Program-made: the position numbers and the translations under genes
From: Actinomadura_C alba
Lineage (GTDB): Bacteria; Actinomycetota; Actinomycetes; Streptosporangiales; Streptosporangiaceae
NCBI RefSeq assembly: GCF_039530285.1
Contig: NZ_BAAAOK010000015.1
Coordinates: forward strand, 694,418-758,417
Direction of reading: 5' to 3'
DNA length: 64,000 nucleotides
Shown here: positions 42,119 through 51,406 of the stretch, one piece after another
Numbering within the stretch: position 1 is the first letter of the stretch
Layout of the letters: each line of letters starts with the position of its first letter
Notes under the pieces: generated by a model
What the model was told of the DNA's origin: nothing
Database searches by the model: none
Seen by the model: only the letters and a program-made list of their open reading frames with translations

Positions 42119-43069
42119 TCAGGACCGATCACCGGCGGAGGCGAGCGAGTCTCCCCAGGGCGGGTCGGCGCCGGGGACCTCGCACGTGAGCGCGGCGACG
42201 CGGACCGCGAACCCCATCGCCGCCCGGACGTCGTCCGCCGAGACGTCGGTCAGCCGGCCACCCAGATGTCCTTGCCGCCGCAGCGAGTGCAGCAGGCCCG
42301 CCGTGAACGCGTCGCCCGCTCCCACGGTGTCCACCGGCTCGATCCGCACCGCCGGCACCGCGATCCGGGTGCCCCGGAGCGAGGCCACAGCGCCGTCGGA
42401 CCCACGTGTGATCACGACCAGCCCCACACCCTTGGCGTGCCATTCGTCGAAGGCCTCGTCCGGCGTCGCGCCCGGGCACAGAAGGCCGAAATCCTCGTCG
42501 CTGAGCCGGAAGACGTCCGCGAGACCCGTCCACCGGTCCAGCCGGGCACGGCACGCGGCGGGATCGACGAGATGCGGGCGGAGATTGGGATCGATCGAGA
42601 TGGTCGAGTGCGCCCTCATCCGCTCCAGCAGTTCCTCGATCAGCGGCCCCCCGGGCGCGCGGACCAGGGCGAGCGAACCCGCGTGCGTGCAGGACACCCC
42701 CCACGGGGTCCGCGCCGACAGTTCCCCGGTGGTCCACTGCCAGTCCGCGGTGCCGTCGGCGTAGAACTCATAGGACGCCTGCCCGCCCTGATCGACTTTG
42801 GCGATGGCGAGGGTGGCCGGCTCGGCCGCGTCCACGCAACCGCTGATGTCGACGCGTGAGCCGGCCAGGTGCGCGCGCACCAGATCGCCGAGCGGGCCCG
42901 CCGCGAGCCGGCCGAGGAACCGCGTCGGCGTGCCCAGCCGGCTGAGCGCGACCGCCGTGTTCACCGGACTGCCGCCCGGCCGCACGTGGAGCTCCAGTAC
43001 GCCCGGGCCGCCCGGCGATGCGGGGAAGGCGTCGGCGACCGCCTCGCCGATCACCGCTATCTCACTCAT
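42119..43069 (-). CDS. PfkB-family carbohydrate kinase (fructokinase/ribokinase-like)
   Basis: 316 residues. The N-terminal signature is RPGGSPVNTAVALSRLG and the catalytic PfkB signature 2 is DTVGAGDAFTAGLL (Asp base near residue 250). It phosphorylates a sugar or nucleoside with ATP. No sugar transporter is adjacent. Confidence 0.9.
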   Translation of the reverse strand: MSEIAVIGEAVADAFPASPGGPGVLELHVRPGGSPVNTAVALSRLGTPTRFLGRLAAGPLGDLVRAHLAGSRVDISGCVDAAEPATLAIAKVDQGGQASYEFYADGTADWQWTTGELSARTPWGVSCTHAGSLALVRAPGGPLIEELLERMRAHSTISIDPNLRPHLVDPAACRARLDRWTGLADVFRLSDEDFGLLCPGATPDEAFDEWHAKGVGLVVITRGSDGAVASLRGTRIAVPAVRIEPVDTVGAGDAFTAGLLHSLRRQGHLGGRLTDVSADDVRAAMGFAVRVAALTCEVPGADPPWGDSLASAGDRS

Positions 43070-43099
43070 GAGTGTCGATCATGCCGCAGGTTCCACGAG

Positions 43100-44140
43100 T
43101 CAGGAGGCGATGTACGCGTGGGCCCGCTGGAAGAGCCCGAGTGTGATCGAGTGCAGGAGGTCCCCGACGTCCTTCGGGGCCTTGCCGGCGAAGGCGCGGG
43201 CGTGGGTGCCCTCCAGCACGATGCCGAGCTTGTAACAGGCGAGCACCGTGTACCACGCGACCGCGGACAGGTCCCGGTCGCTGCCCTCCGCGTAGCGGGC
43301 GACGAGCTCCTCCGCGGAGGGCAGCCCGCCGGCAATGCCGATCGGGCCGGACAGCTCACCGCGCTCCTCGTCCGGCCAGGTGGCGAGCAGCCAGCCGAGA
43401 TCCACCAGCGGGTCGCCGATCGTGCACATCTCCCAGTCGACGATCGCCGCGACCCGCGGGCCGTCGAAGGCGTACATGAGATTGGCGAGATGGTAGTCAC
43501 CGTGCATGATCCCGGGACGCCATGACGTGGGCCGGTTCGCCTCGAGCCACGAGGCGACACCGTCGAGCCCGGGGATGTCGGGCCCCGGATACCCCTCCAG
43601 GGAGCTGTAGGACTCCAGCTCCGACATCCACCGCCCGACCTGCCGCTCCAGGAACCCCTCCGGCCGGCCGAAGTCCGCGAGCCCCACGGCGACGTGGTCG
43701 ACCGCCCCGAGGGCGGCCAGGGCGGCGGCCGCCTCCAGGCCCATCCGGTGCCGAATCGCCGGATCGCCCGCGTGCGGCTCCGGCAGCGTCGTCGTCGCGT
43801 TGAAGCCGTCGACGGCGGTCATGAGATAGAAGACCGCACCGCCCATCACGCTCTCGTCCGGACACGCGGCGATCAGCCGGGGCGCCGGAACACCCGTGCC
43901 GTCCAGGGCCGCCAGCACCCGCGCCTCGCGGCGGAGCACCTCGTTGCTCTTCGGCCGCGGATGCCGCGGCGGGCGGCGCAGGACGTACCGTCGGCCGCCG
44001 CGCCGGAAGGCGACCAGGATGTTCTGTGTCCCGCCGCCCAGCTGCTCGACGTCCTCGAGCGGCCCTCCCGGCAGCCGCTGACCGTCCATCCACTCGGCCA
44101 GCACCGCGCGGTCGACGACAGCGGAGTCGATCGGCTGCAC
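43100..44140 (-). CDS. aminoglycoside-phosphotransferase-fold kinase (acyl-CoA dehydrogenase-associated type)
   Basis: 346 residues from GTG 44140, with GGAGG seven bases upstream; the longer frame to 44314 lacks a ribosome site. The nucleotide loop is LGGGTQNILVAFRRGGRRY, the Brenner motif HGDYHLANLMY and the metal motif AIVDWEMCTIGDPLVDLGWL. This subgroup (COG3173) resembles ACAD10-like and fatty-acid-linked kinases rather than antibiotic resistance enzymes; the real substrate is unknown. Confidence 0.87.
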   Translation of the reverse strand: MQPIDSAVVDRAVLAEWMDGQRLPGGPLEDVEQLGGGTQNILVAFRRGGRRYVLRRPPRHPRPKSNEVLRREARVLAALDGTGVPAPRLIAACPDESVMGGAVFYLMTAVDGFNATTTLPEPHAGDPAIRHRMGLEAAAALAALGAVDHVAVGLADFGRPEGFLERQVGRWMSELESYSSLEGYPGPDIPGLDGVASWLEANRPTSWRPGIMHGDYHLANLMYAFDGPRVAAIVDWEMCTIGDPLVDLGWLLATWPDEERGELSGPIGIAGGLPSAEELVARYAEGSDRDLSAVAWYTVLACYKLGIVLEGTHARAFAGKAPKDVGDLLHSITLGLFQRAHAYIAS

Positions 44141-44383
44141 CCGCGTTCCTCCGAACTCACCACCGGAAAACCCGTCCAGGTCCTGGAGCCTAACAACCGG
44201 CCGGGGCCGTGAACGAGGCACCGAAGCCGCAGGAAATGGGGCGGAACGCCACAGTGTCGCGGTGCTACCGTGCGGAGGCCGGCCGCGGGACTCCGGTGCG
44301 ACTTCCGGACCCATCTCTTAAATGTGACGATTCGCTGATCGTGCCCCCATTCCCCGGCCGGCACCCGTGAGGTGGAGGCCACG

Positions 44384-45817
44384 ATGGACACGTACGCGGA
44401 CACGTACGCCGACCTGATCGCCGCCGAGGACGTTCTGCTCTTCGTCAACGCGGCCATCACCTCGACCGGGCAGTCGGAGTTCCGCTCGGACGCCGACCGG
44501 CAGCGGATGTCGCTGGACTTCCTGCACGACTACATGCTCGGCAACTACCGCGAGCTCTACGCGGCGACGCTCGCGCTCGGCGTCAACCACCACAACGCGG
44601 CGTTGATCATCCGCCGCCTGCTGGAGACGGCGGCCGACGCCATGCCCGAGCAGAGGCGCGCCGAGGGCCGGCTCATCGCCCGGCGGCTGGCGAAGCTGCC
44701 GCCCCAGCGGGTGTACGCCCTGTTCCGCCGGCTGCGCGAAGCCAGGGTCAACAACCGGCGCACCCGCGCGATCATGCGGGACTGGCTCGCCGCGCGCCGC
44801 GACCTCGCCTTCGACTCGGTGAAGTACCGCGACGCGGTCAAGACGGTCGCCCGCCACGCCCACCTGCCGCTCGGCGGCGAACTCGGCTCGTTCCTGTTCG
44901 CGCCGCACGACCGTACGGTGTTCACGACGCCCATCCTGGAGTCCTGGCGGCGCGCGCACTACGACCGGTCCGCGCTGTACGAGCTCCCGTACACCGTCGC
45001 CGAGGGGTTCGCCGCCAAGCACGGTGTCGACCGGAAGGCCTTCCTCGAGGGCATCGCCCCGCGGCTGACCCGGCTGGAACGGCTGCGCCTGCAGACCTCG
45101 GCCGCCGAGCGCCAGGCCGGCGGGGTGGCCGCCGACCTGTCCGTCATGCCGCTGACCCGCCTCGCGTCGTACGTGCTCTCGCTCCCGCTCGCCGACCGCG
45201 TACGCCGCCGCGACGAGCTGACGGCGGCGCTGCGGGCGGCCGCGACACGCGCCGCCGGACTCGAAGCCGGACGGTGGGGGCGGGTCACGGCGGTGCTCGA
45301 CGACAGCTTCTCGGCCACCGGGTCCCGGCAGAAGCGCAAGCGCCCCCTCGCCGTCGCGCTCGCCTGCCACTTCCTGCTCGACGCCCTGGCGGGGGAGTAC
45401 ACGCCGCTCTGGACGTCGCGCCGCGACGACGCCCTGCTCGTCTTCCCGTACGGGCCGACGCCGCTCGGCGCCCGCGTGCTCGACGCGCTCGACCACCGGC
45501 CGGACCGCCTGGTCATCGTCTCCGACGGCTGGGACAACGCGCCGCCCGGGTTGGCGGCGGAGGTACTGCGGATCTGGCGCGCGCGGCTCGACCCGCACCG
45601 CCGGATCAGCATCGTGCACCTGAACCCCGTCTACGACGCCGACGACTTCGACGTGCGCAGGCTCGCCCCGACCGTGCCGACCGCCGGCATCCGCTCCGCC
45701 GAGGACCTGCCCGCGCTCGTGGAACTGGCCCAGTTCGCCGAGGGGCGCACCGGCCTGGAGGAACTGCGGGGCCACCTGGCCGCCCAGTGCGCGCGCTTTC
45801 TCGAGGAGGAACCGTGA
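44384..45817 (+). CDS. TROVE-like/vWA protein (Ro60-like RNA-binding candidate)
   Basis: 477 residues from ATG 44384, which has GGAGG five bases upstream. Residues ~1-290 are helical, HEAT-like, with segments such as NHHNAALIIRRLLETAAD, RLREARVNNRRTRAIMRDWL and AFDSVKYRDAVKTVARHAH, similar to the TROVE domain of Ro60. The C-terminal von Willebrand A part starts at VTAVLDDSFSATGSRQKRKR, where DDSFS fits the MIDAS D-x-S-x-S, and contains RLVIVSDGWDNAPPG. Ro60-type proteins ring around misfolded RNAs or Y RNAs. The stop overlaps the next start (GTGA), so it is coupled to the ARPP-2-like gene. Confidence 0.7.
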   Translation: MDTYADTYADLIAAEDVLLFVNAAITSTGQSEFRSDADRQRMSLDFLHDYMLGNYRELYAATLALGVNHHNAALIIRRLLETAADAMPEQRRAEGRLIARRLAKLPPQRVYALFRRLREARVNNRRTRAIMRDWLAARRDLAFDSVKYRDAVKTVARHAHLPLGGELGSFLFAPHDRTVFTTPILESWRRAHYDRSALYELPYTVAEGFAAKHGVDRKAFLEGIAPRLTRLERLRLQTSAAERQAGGVAADLSVMPLTRLASYVLSLPLADRVRRRDELTAALRAAATRAAGLEAGRWGRVTAVLDDSFSATGSRQKRKRPLAVALACHFLLDALAGEYTPLWTSRRDDALLVFPYGPTPLGARVLDALDHRPDRLVIVSDGWDNAPPGLAAEVLRIWRARLDPHRRISIVHLNPVYDADDFDVRRLAPTVPTAGIRSAEDLPALVELAQFAEGRTGLEELRGHLAAQCARFLEEEP

Positions 45818-47025
45818 CCGGACCCGGCGCGAGCACACCGGGACTGAACCGGATCGACCTCGCCGGGCTGGACACCGGTCCCGCGCAGACATGGGGCTCG
45901 GTCCGGCTGGTGCCCCTCGTGCGCGAGGAGCCCATCGCCGGCCTGCGGCTGCGCGAGCAGCTGTACGACGAGGACGTCACGGTCGTCGGACTGAACGACG
46001 GCACCTCTTACGTCTCCTACGTACCGCACGCCTTCGTCGCCACGTGGACCGATGACGGCACACCGGCCGCCGCGTACGGCACGCAACTGCGGCACAAGGA
46101 GAGCGAGAACGCCCCGCGGCGCATGCAGGTGCAGTACCGGCGCCGGATGGCCCGCCGCGTCGACAAGAACCGGCTGCGGTTCCTGCCCCTGCACCTGGCA
46201 CTCGAGGGCTACCTGGCGCTGCACTTCGGCGGACCCGAGATCGCCTGGGCCGAGTGGTCACAGCGGGCGCTGCGATCCGGCCTGTCCCCGCGGGCCGAAG
46301 AGGCCTACACAGGCGCCGACGTGCGAGACCTGGACGACGCGTTGCGCATCTTCGAGATCCATCCCCGGCAGTGCGGCGTGCTCGTCTACGTCGCCGACGC
46401 GCTGGCCGGTGCCTTCGTCGTCCCGCACCCCGCCGACTACCGGGCCCTGCACGCCACCCTCGTCCGCGACCTCTACGGTGAGCTCGTCTACCAGTACGGG
46501 CTGATGACGCTGCCCGCGCGCGACTTCACGGCGCGGGTCGACGACACCACGGTGCGATCGCTCGCCGATCTGCGCGCGGCGGCCGAACGGCAGGCGGCGG
46601 AGTGGGCGCGGTTCCACGACACCGTGATGGCCGGCACCCTGCTCGGCGGCGACTCCTATGCCTTCGATCCCGTGTACCGGCTCGGCCGGTACACGCTGTG
46701 GCGGTTCCTGCCGTCCTTCAGCCTGCACAACGACAGCCACATCGGCGAGGCGATCAGCGACGACCGGGGCCGGATCGCCTACCTGAAGAGCTACCGGCTC
46801 TCGCAGGGGCAGACCCGGCGCGGATACCTGCTGACGCGGCTGGCCGCGCACGACTGGAATCTCGAGGCCACGGCCGCCGGGCTGGGCACCGACACCGGCG
46901 GGCTCGCCCTACGCCTGGAGCGGGCCGGTTTCGGTCACCTCCTGCGTGAGGACGTCCTCGACCACTACCGGGCCGAGGCGCGCGGGCGCCGGTCCCGGGC
47001 GGGTGACCCCGGTCGCATGCCCTGA
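45814..47025 (+). CDS. ARPP-2-like protein with C-terminal FIS-type helix-turn-helix
   Basis: 403 residues from GTG 45814 (GAGGAGGA upstream), overlapping the vWA gene by four bases. The N-terminus (TWGSVRLVPLVREEPIAGLR, then YVSYVPHAFVATWTDDG) has the wording of the ARPP ('ARG and rhodanese-phosphatase-superfamily-associated protein') domains known from RNA-repair gene neighbourhoods. The middle shows IFEIHPRQCGVLVYVADALAG, and the final ~75 residues show TRRGYLLTRLAAHDWNLEAT followed by a recognition-like helix (GGLALRLERAGFGHLLR) as in FIS-type domains. It likely works with the Ro60-like partner; a role as regulator or RNA/nucleic-acid-binding scaffold is inferred. Confidence 0.65.
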   Translation: MTGPGASTPGLNRIDLAGLDTGPAQTWGSVRLVPLVREEPIAGLRLREQLYDEDVTVVGLNDGTSYVSYVPHAFVATWTDDGTPAAAYGTQLRHKESENAPRRMQVQYRRRMARRVDKNRLRFLPLHLALEGYLALHFGGPEIAWAEWSQRALRSGLSPRAEEAYTGADVRDLDDALRIFEIHPRQCGVLVYVADALAGAFVVPHPADYRALHATLVRDLYGELVYQYGLMTLPARDFTARVDDTTVRSLADLRAAAERQAAEWARFHDTVMAGTLLGGDSYAFDPVYRLGRYTLWRFLPSFSLHNDSHIGEAISDDRGRIAYLKSYRLSQGQTRRGYLLTRLAAHDWNLEATAAGLGTDTGGLALRLERAGFGHLLREDVLDHYRAEARGRRSRAGDPGRMP

Positions 47026-47080
47026 GCGCGGCGGGCAGGTGGGCTTTCGCGCCCGCGCCCGGTGCCGTACGGTCCCGTAC

Positions 47081-47611
47081 ATGGCAGATCGTCCGGCGGC
47101 CGTGCTGCTCGACGTCGACGGGGTTCTCAACCCGCTGCGCCGGGTCCACCGTGGCTACCGGAGACACCGGGCGACCCCGCAGGGCGTCACGTTCAAACTC
47201 TGGCTCGACATCGCGCACGGGCGGCTTCTGCGGCGGCTCATCACCGAAACCGGCGCCGAACTCGTGTGGGCCAGCTACTGGTGTGAGAACGCCAACGAGT
47301 GGATCGGCCCGCGCATCGGGCTTCCGCACCTGCCCCACGTGCCGATCCCGGACCGGCCGCCCGACTCGGGTCTGTCGCTCGGCGCGTGGAAGGCCCGCCA
47401 GGTCTCCGTCTGGGCGGGGCACCGGCCGTTCGTCTGGTTCGAGGACGAGCCCGACGTCATCGACTGCCTGATGAGCGAGCAGGGCATCGGAGAGCATCTG
47501 CTGGTGGCGGTGGATCCGCTCGTCGGGCTCACCGAGGAGCACGTGGATCGGGCCCGCGACTGGCTCACCGGCCTCGGCGGGACCGGCGACGGCGCGACGG
47601 GCGCCGGCTGA
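47081..47611 (+). CDS. HAD-superfamily phosphatase
   Basis: 176 residues from ATG 47081. The HAD motif I is LLDVDGVLNPLRR (D-x-D), motif II/III are weaker (ELVWASYWCEN; later WFEDEPDVID). It is a small cap-less HAD of the sort annotated 'HAD domain-containing' in actinomycetes; polynucleotide-end phosphatases share this fold. It starts 55 bases after the ARPP-2-like gene on the same strand, so it may be the third gene of the RNA-related unit. Confidence 0.75.
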   Translation: MADRPAAVLLDVDGVLNPLRRVHRGYRRHRATPQGVTFKLWLDIAHGRLLRRLITETGAELVWASYWCENANEWIGPRIGLPHLPHVPIPDRPPDSGLSLGAWKARQVSVWAGHRPFVWFEDEPDVIDCLMSEQGIGEHLLVAVDPLVGLTEEHVDRARDWLTGLGGTGDGATGAG

Positions 47612-47623
47612 ACCGGTCCTGAG

Positions 47624-47644
47624 CCGGCCCGCCGGCCGGGCCGG
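47624..47644. terminator. bidirectional hairpin between HAD and Nudix genes
   Basis: CCGGCCC (47624-47630) and GGGCCGG (47638-47644) pair across a 7-base loop between two convergent genes. Confidence 0.6.
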
Positions 47645-48397
47645 TCAGCGGTACGTCCAGTCCGGCTGCAGGAACCCGGCGACGCGGGTCGCCCGGCCGA
47701 GCAGGGCGACCTCGCGGAACTGCCAGAGCATCGCGCCGGTCGGCGCGTGCACCACCATGTCGTGGCGCAGCCGCAGCTGGAGCAGGTGACCGCCGTTCAG
47801 CTGCGGCACCCATCGCGCGACGTCCGGCGCCGCCAGCCGGTCCAGCCCGACGTAGTGCACGGAGTGGACCTCGGCCGGATTGCGCCGGACCGGGCCCGGG
47901 TCGGCTGCGGCCACGACGATCGGCGTGATGGCGAAACCCGAGGCGGCCGGGAAGTCGTCGAGCCGGCCCAGGATCTCGTCGGCCCCGACGTTCAGGCCGA
48001 CCTCCTCGTGCAGTTCGCGGAGCGCGGCCCGTACCGGGGTCTCGCCGTCGTCCAGCCGACCGCCGGGCAGCCCCCATTGCCCGGCGTTCCGCCCCTGGTA
48101 GGCGCGCTTGATCACGATGACGGAGGGAACGCCCGCGCGCTCGACCACGCAGACGACGACGGCCGCCCGCCGGACCCCCGGCTGGTGACCGACCGTGGTC
48201 GGCGTGAAGGCGCTGAGGCGGGCCGCGGCCGCCTCGCGGAAGACGGAGAGGCGGCCCAGGACGAGCGGCGCGACGGCGCCGGGTTCGCCCCGTTCCCGGT
48301 CCCGGCCCGGTGACCGCGGCGCCGGTGGCCCGGGTGCCCGCTCCTCGCGTGCCCGTGGCTCCGCACCGTGCGCGTCGGGGGTGGGGTCGGCGGTCAT
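47645..48397 (-). CDS. Nudix hydrolase (CoA pyrophosphatase-like)
   Basis: 250 residues from ATG 48397. The Nudix box G-x5-E-x7-R-E-U-x-E-E-x-G-U is complete (GGRLDDGETPV, then RELHEEVGL). The VIVIKRAYQGRNAGQWGLPG lead-in is of the CoA/NUDT7-8-like type. The first ~60 residues are a disordered Pro/Arg/Glu-rich extension. Confidence 0.88.
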   Translation of the reverse strand: MTADPTPDAHGAEPRAREERAPGPPAPRSPGRDRERGEPGAVAPLVLGRLSVFREAAAARLSAFTPTTVGHQPGVRRAAVVVCVVERAGVPSVIVIKRAYQGRNAGQWGLPGGRLDDGETPVRAALRELHEEVGLNVGADEILGRLDDFPAASGFAITPIVVAAADPGPVRRNPAEVHSVHYVGLDRLAAPDVARWVPQLNGGHLLQLRLRHDMVVHAPTGAMLWQFREVALLGRATRVAGFLQPDWTYR

Positions 48398-48440
48398 GGA
48401 GTGATCCTGCCAGGCGCGGGGCCGGCGCGCGCCCTGCGGA

Positions 48441-49256
48441 TCACCCGTCGTCCGCGCAGGATCTCGCGTACTGCGCCGGTGAGGTGCCCACGGTCGCGGT
48501 GAAGTCGCGGGTGAAGTGTGCCTGGTCGGCGTAACCGAGATCGGCCGCGATGGCGGCCCAGTCCATGTCGGTGCCGGCATCGGCGAGATGGGCGGCCTCG
48601 TGCATCCGGCACCGGCGGATCACCCACTTGGGGCCGGCGCCGACGTAGTCGTTGAACAACCTCTGCAGCCGCCGGGTGCCGATGCCGAGGAGTGCGGCCA
48701 GCTCGCCGACCCGGAGGATCGAGGGATCGGCGGTGATCCGGTCGATCGCGGCGGTGACCTCGGCCAGGGCGGGATCCGGCTCCGGGATCCTCGCCACCAG
48801 GAAGTCCTCGATCGCGGCGATGGCCGGCGCCGGCTCGTCCGCCGCGGTGACACGGTCCTCGAGGTCACCGCCCGCCGCGCCGAAGACCTCGGTGACCGCG
48901 AGAGTCCGGTCGGTGATCGCTGAGACGGGCCCGCCGAGGAACGGCCGGAAGCCGCCGGGCCGGAAGCGCGCGCCGACCACCCGCCCGGCTCCCTCGATCT
49001 GCTCCGTGAACAGGCCCGTGACGATCCCGGTGATCCGTGCCGGGCGGTCGGTGACGAAGGTCAGGTGCACCGAGGGGTGGGTGAGGACCTGCTGCCGGTG
49101 TGGATCCCGGCCGCGTAGATCCCAGCGGAGGACCCAGAAGTGCTCGACGTAGGGTCTCAGCGGCTCGGCCGGCGGCTGCCGGTCCAGCGTGAAGTGCTCC
49201 AGTGCCGTGCGCGTACGGAGGATCCCCCGGGTGCTGTCGAGGTCCGCGTCCGTCAT
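48441..49256 (-). CDS. AraC-family regulator
   Basis: 271 residues. The N-terminal half is the sensor type often named DUF6597 (LRPYVEHFWVLRWDLRG, GARFRPGGFRPFLG). The C-terminal AraC helix-turn-helix pair reads LRVGELAALLGIGTRRLQRL and WAAIAADLGYADQAHFTRDF, ending GTSPAQYA. Target unknown; the divergent TIGR03086 gene 108 bases away is a candidate. Confidence 0.88.
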   Translation of the reverse strand: MTDADLDSTRGILRTRTALEHFTLDRQPPAEPLRPYVEHFWVLRWDLRGRDPHRQQVLTHPSVHLTFVTDRPARITGIVTGLFTEQIEGAGRVVGARFRPGGFRPFLGGPVSAITDRTLAVTEVFGAAGGDLEDRVTAADEPAPAIAAIEDFLVARIPEPDPALAEVTAAIDRITADPSILRVGELAALLGIGTRRLQRLFNDYVGAGPKWVIRRCRMHEAAHLADAGTDMDWAAIAADLGYADQAHFTRDFTATVGTSPAQYARSCADDG

Positions 49257-49363
49257 GATGTCCCAGCGTACTGACGGCGGCTGTCGCGTTTGTTCAAGAC
49301 CCGGCCGGCGCGGTCCCCTAGCCTGGCATGCCCATCCGAACCGGCGACAACCCTGGAGGAGCC

Positions 49364-49954
49364 ATGGATCTGCGGCCCCTGATGACCGATGCGGCGGAAG
49401 CGACGATCAAGGCGATGAGCGCCGTGGACCCCGGTCGCCTCGACGCCCCCACCCCATGTACCGACTTCGACCTGCGGACCCTCGTCGACCACGTGGCCGA
49501 GTTCACCGGATCACGCGCGGAGAGCGCCGCCCGCAAGGAACCGGTCGAGCAGGTGGCGGGCACCGCACCCGCGGACCCGGGAATGACGGCGGATCCGGGC
49601 TGGATCGACGCGTACGCCGAGCAGGCCCGCAGTACCGCCAAGGCATGGACGGACCCGGCCGCGTGGGAGGGCGAGACCAGCCTGACCGGCCCGGCGACGA
49701 TGCCGGCGCCCTTCGTGGGAGGCATCCTGTTCGCCGAGTTCCTGCTGCACGGCTGGGACGTGGCGAAGGGCGCGGGGACCACCTTCGAGGTGGCCGACGA
49801 ACTGGCCAGGGCCCTGTACGAGCAGGTCGCGACGATCGCCGACCAGGCGCGGCAGTACAAGGTCCTCGGCCCGGAGGTCGAGGTTCCCGCGTCGGCGCCG
49901 ATGCTGGATCGGGCCCTCGGCCTGGCGGGCCGTGACCCGAGCTGGGGTCGGTGA
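49364..49954 (+). CDS. TIGR03086-family metal-binding (DinB/mycothiol-type) protein
   Basis: 196 residues from ATG 49364 with GGAGGAG upstream. Four-helix DinB-like fold with metal-His motifs DLRTLVDHVAEFTG and FAEFLLHGWDVAKG. This family is widespread in mycothiol-making actinobacteria and may carry out thiol-transfer reactions; the exact reaction is not known. Confidence 0.87.
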   Translation: MDLRPLMTDAAEATIKAMSAVDPGRLDAPTPCTDFDLRTLVDHVAEFTGSRAESAARKEPVEQVAGTAPADPGMTADPGWIDAYAEQARSTAKAWTDPAAWEGETSLTGPATMPAPFVGGILFAEFLLHGWDVAKGAGTTFEVADELARALYEQVATIADQARQYKVLGPEVEVPASAPMLDRALGLAGRDPSWGR

Positions 49955-49970
49955 GCTCTAGGCTTGGGCC

Positions 49971-51371
49971 ATGCCTTCCTCGTCATCGATCCGAGTACGC
50001 TTCGCGCCGTCGCCGACCGGCATGTTCCACGTGGGCGGTGCCCGGTCCGCGCTGTTCAACTGGGTGATCGCCCGGCAGTCCGGCGGTGTCCTCGTGCTGC
50101 GGATCGAGGACACCGACGCCTCGCGCAACAGCCCCGAATGGACCGCCGGGATCATCCGGGCGCTGGCCTGGCTGGGAATGGACGACGAGCAGTACGAGGG
50201 CCCGTATTTCCAGTCGGCCGGCGCCGACAAGCACCAAGAGGCGGTGCGGAGGCTCCTGGAGCAGGGCCGGGCCTACTACTGCGGGTGCACCCGCGACGAC
50301 GTGATGACCCGCACCGGCGACTCGCACAAGGGCTACGACGGGTTCTGCCGGGACCGCGATCTCGGCCCGGGCGAGGGCCGTGCGGTGCGGTTCCGCACCC
50401 CCGACGAGGGCAAGACCACCGTCGTGGACCTGATCCGGGGCGAACCGATCTTCGAGAACGCGCTGCTGGAGGACTTCGTCATCGCCCGGGCGAACGGATC
50501 GGTGCCCTTCCTCCTCGCGAACGCCGTCGACGACATCGAGCAGGGCATCACCCATGTCGTACGGGGTGAGGAGCACCTGCCGAACGCGCCCAAGCAGCAG
50601 CTGCTGTGGGACGCGCTCGGCGCGGAGCCGCCGATCTGGGCACATGTCCCGGTCATCGTCAACGAGAAGCGGCAGAAGCTGTCGAAGCGGCGCGACAAGG
50701 TTGCCCTGGAGGACTACCAGGCCGAGGGCTACCTCGCCGAGGCGATGCGCAACTACCTGATGCTGCTCGGCTGGGCGCCGTCCGGTGACCGCGAGATCGT
50801 GCCGTGGGACGTGATCGAGAGCGAGTTCCGGCTTGAGAACGTCAACGCCTCGCCGGCCTTCTTCGACGTCAAGAAACTGCGGGCGATCAACGGCGAGTAC
50901 ATCCGGGCGCTGCCGATCGAGCGCTTCGTCGAGGAGTGCGGCCCGTGGCTGCGCGATGCGCCATGGGAGGCCGACGCGGGCGTCTTCGCCCGGCTGGCGC
51001 CGCTGGCCCAGACCCGGCTGGCCGTGCTGTCGGAGATCACCGAGCTGGTCGACTTCGCGTTCCTGGACGAGCCCGTCTTCGACGAGGCCTCATGGGCCAA
51101 GGGCATGAAGGGACCCGCCGCCGAGATCCTCGCCGCCGCCGAGGAGGCCTACCGCGACGCCCCCTGGCGGGCCGAGGAGCTCAAGGACCGGCTGGAGCGG
51201 GTGGGCACGGCGCACGGGCTCAAGCTCGGCAAGGCCCAGGCGCCCGTGCGGGTGGCGGTCACCGGCCGTACGGTCGGCCTGCCGCTCTTCGAGTCGCTGG
51301 AGATCATCGGACGCGACGCGACGCTGGCCCGCATCGCGGCGGCCAGGACCCGCCTCGCAGGGCGGGCCTGA
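49971..51371 (+). CDS. gltX: glutamyl-tRNA synthetase
   Basis: 466 residues. Class I motifs: FAPSPTGMFHVGGARSALF (HIGH-type) at residues 11-29 and KLSKRRDKV (KMSKS-type) near residue 239. RIEDTDASR and the CGCTRDDV zinc-like segment are typical of bacterial GluRS. It charges tRNA-Glu in the cytoplasm. Essential, single-copy type. ATG 49971 follows the TIGR03086 gene by 16 bases. Confidence 0.95.
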   Translation: MPSSSSIRVRFAPSPTGMFHVGGARSALFNWVIARQSGGVLVLRIEDTDASRNSPEWTAGIIRALAWLGMDDEQYEGPYFQSAGADKHQEAVRRLLEQGRAYYCGCTRDDVMTRTGDSHKGYDGFCRDRDLGPGEGRAVRFRTPDEGKTTVVDLIRGEPIFENALLEDFVIARANGSVPFLLANAVDDIEQGITHVVRGEEHLPNAPKQQLLWDALGAEPPIWAHVPVIVNEKRQKLSKRRDKVALEDYQAEGYLAEAMRNYLMLLGWAPSGDREIVPWDVIESEFRLENVNASPAFFDVKKLRAINGEYIRALPIERFVEECGPWLRDAPWEADAGVFARLAPLAQTRLAVLSEITELVDFAFLDEPVFDEASWAKGMKGPAAEILAAAEEAYRDAPWRAEELKDRLERVGTAHGLKLGKAQAPVRVAVTGRTVGLPLFESLEIIGRDATLARIAAARTRLAGRA

Positions 51372-51406
51372 GCCCGCGACGCCGGCGGCGCCGCCCGGCC
51401 GGGGGA

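Noticed and set aside
44318..45892. 524-codon minus-strand frame over the vWA gene
   Set aside because: Shadow frame with Arg/Gly/Val bias; the plus strand has coupled starts and recognisable domains.
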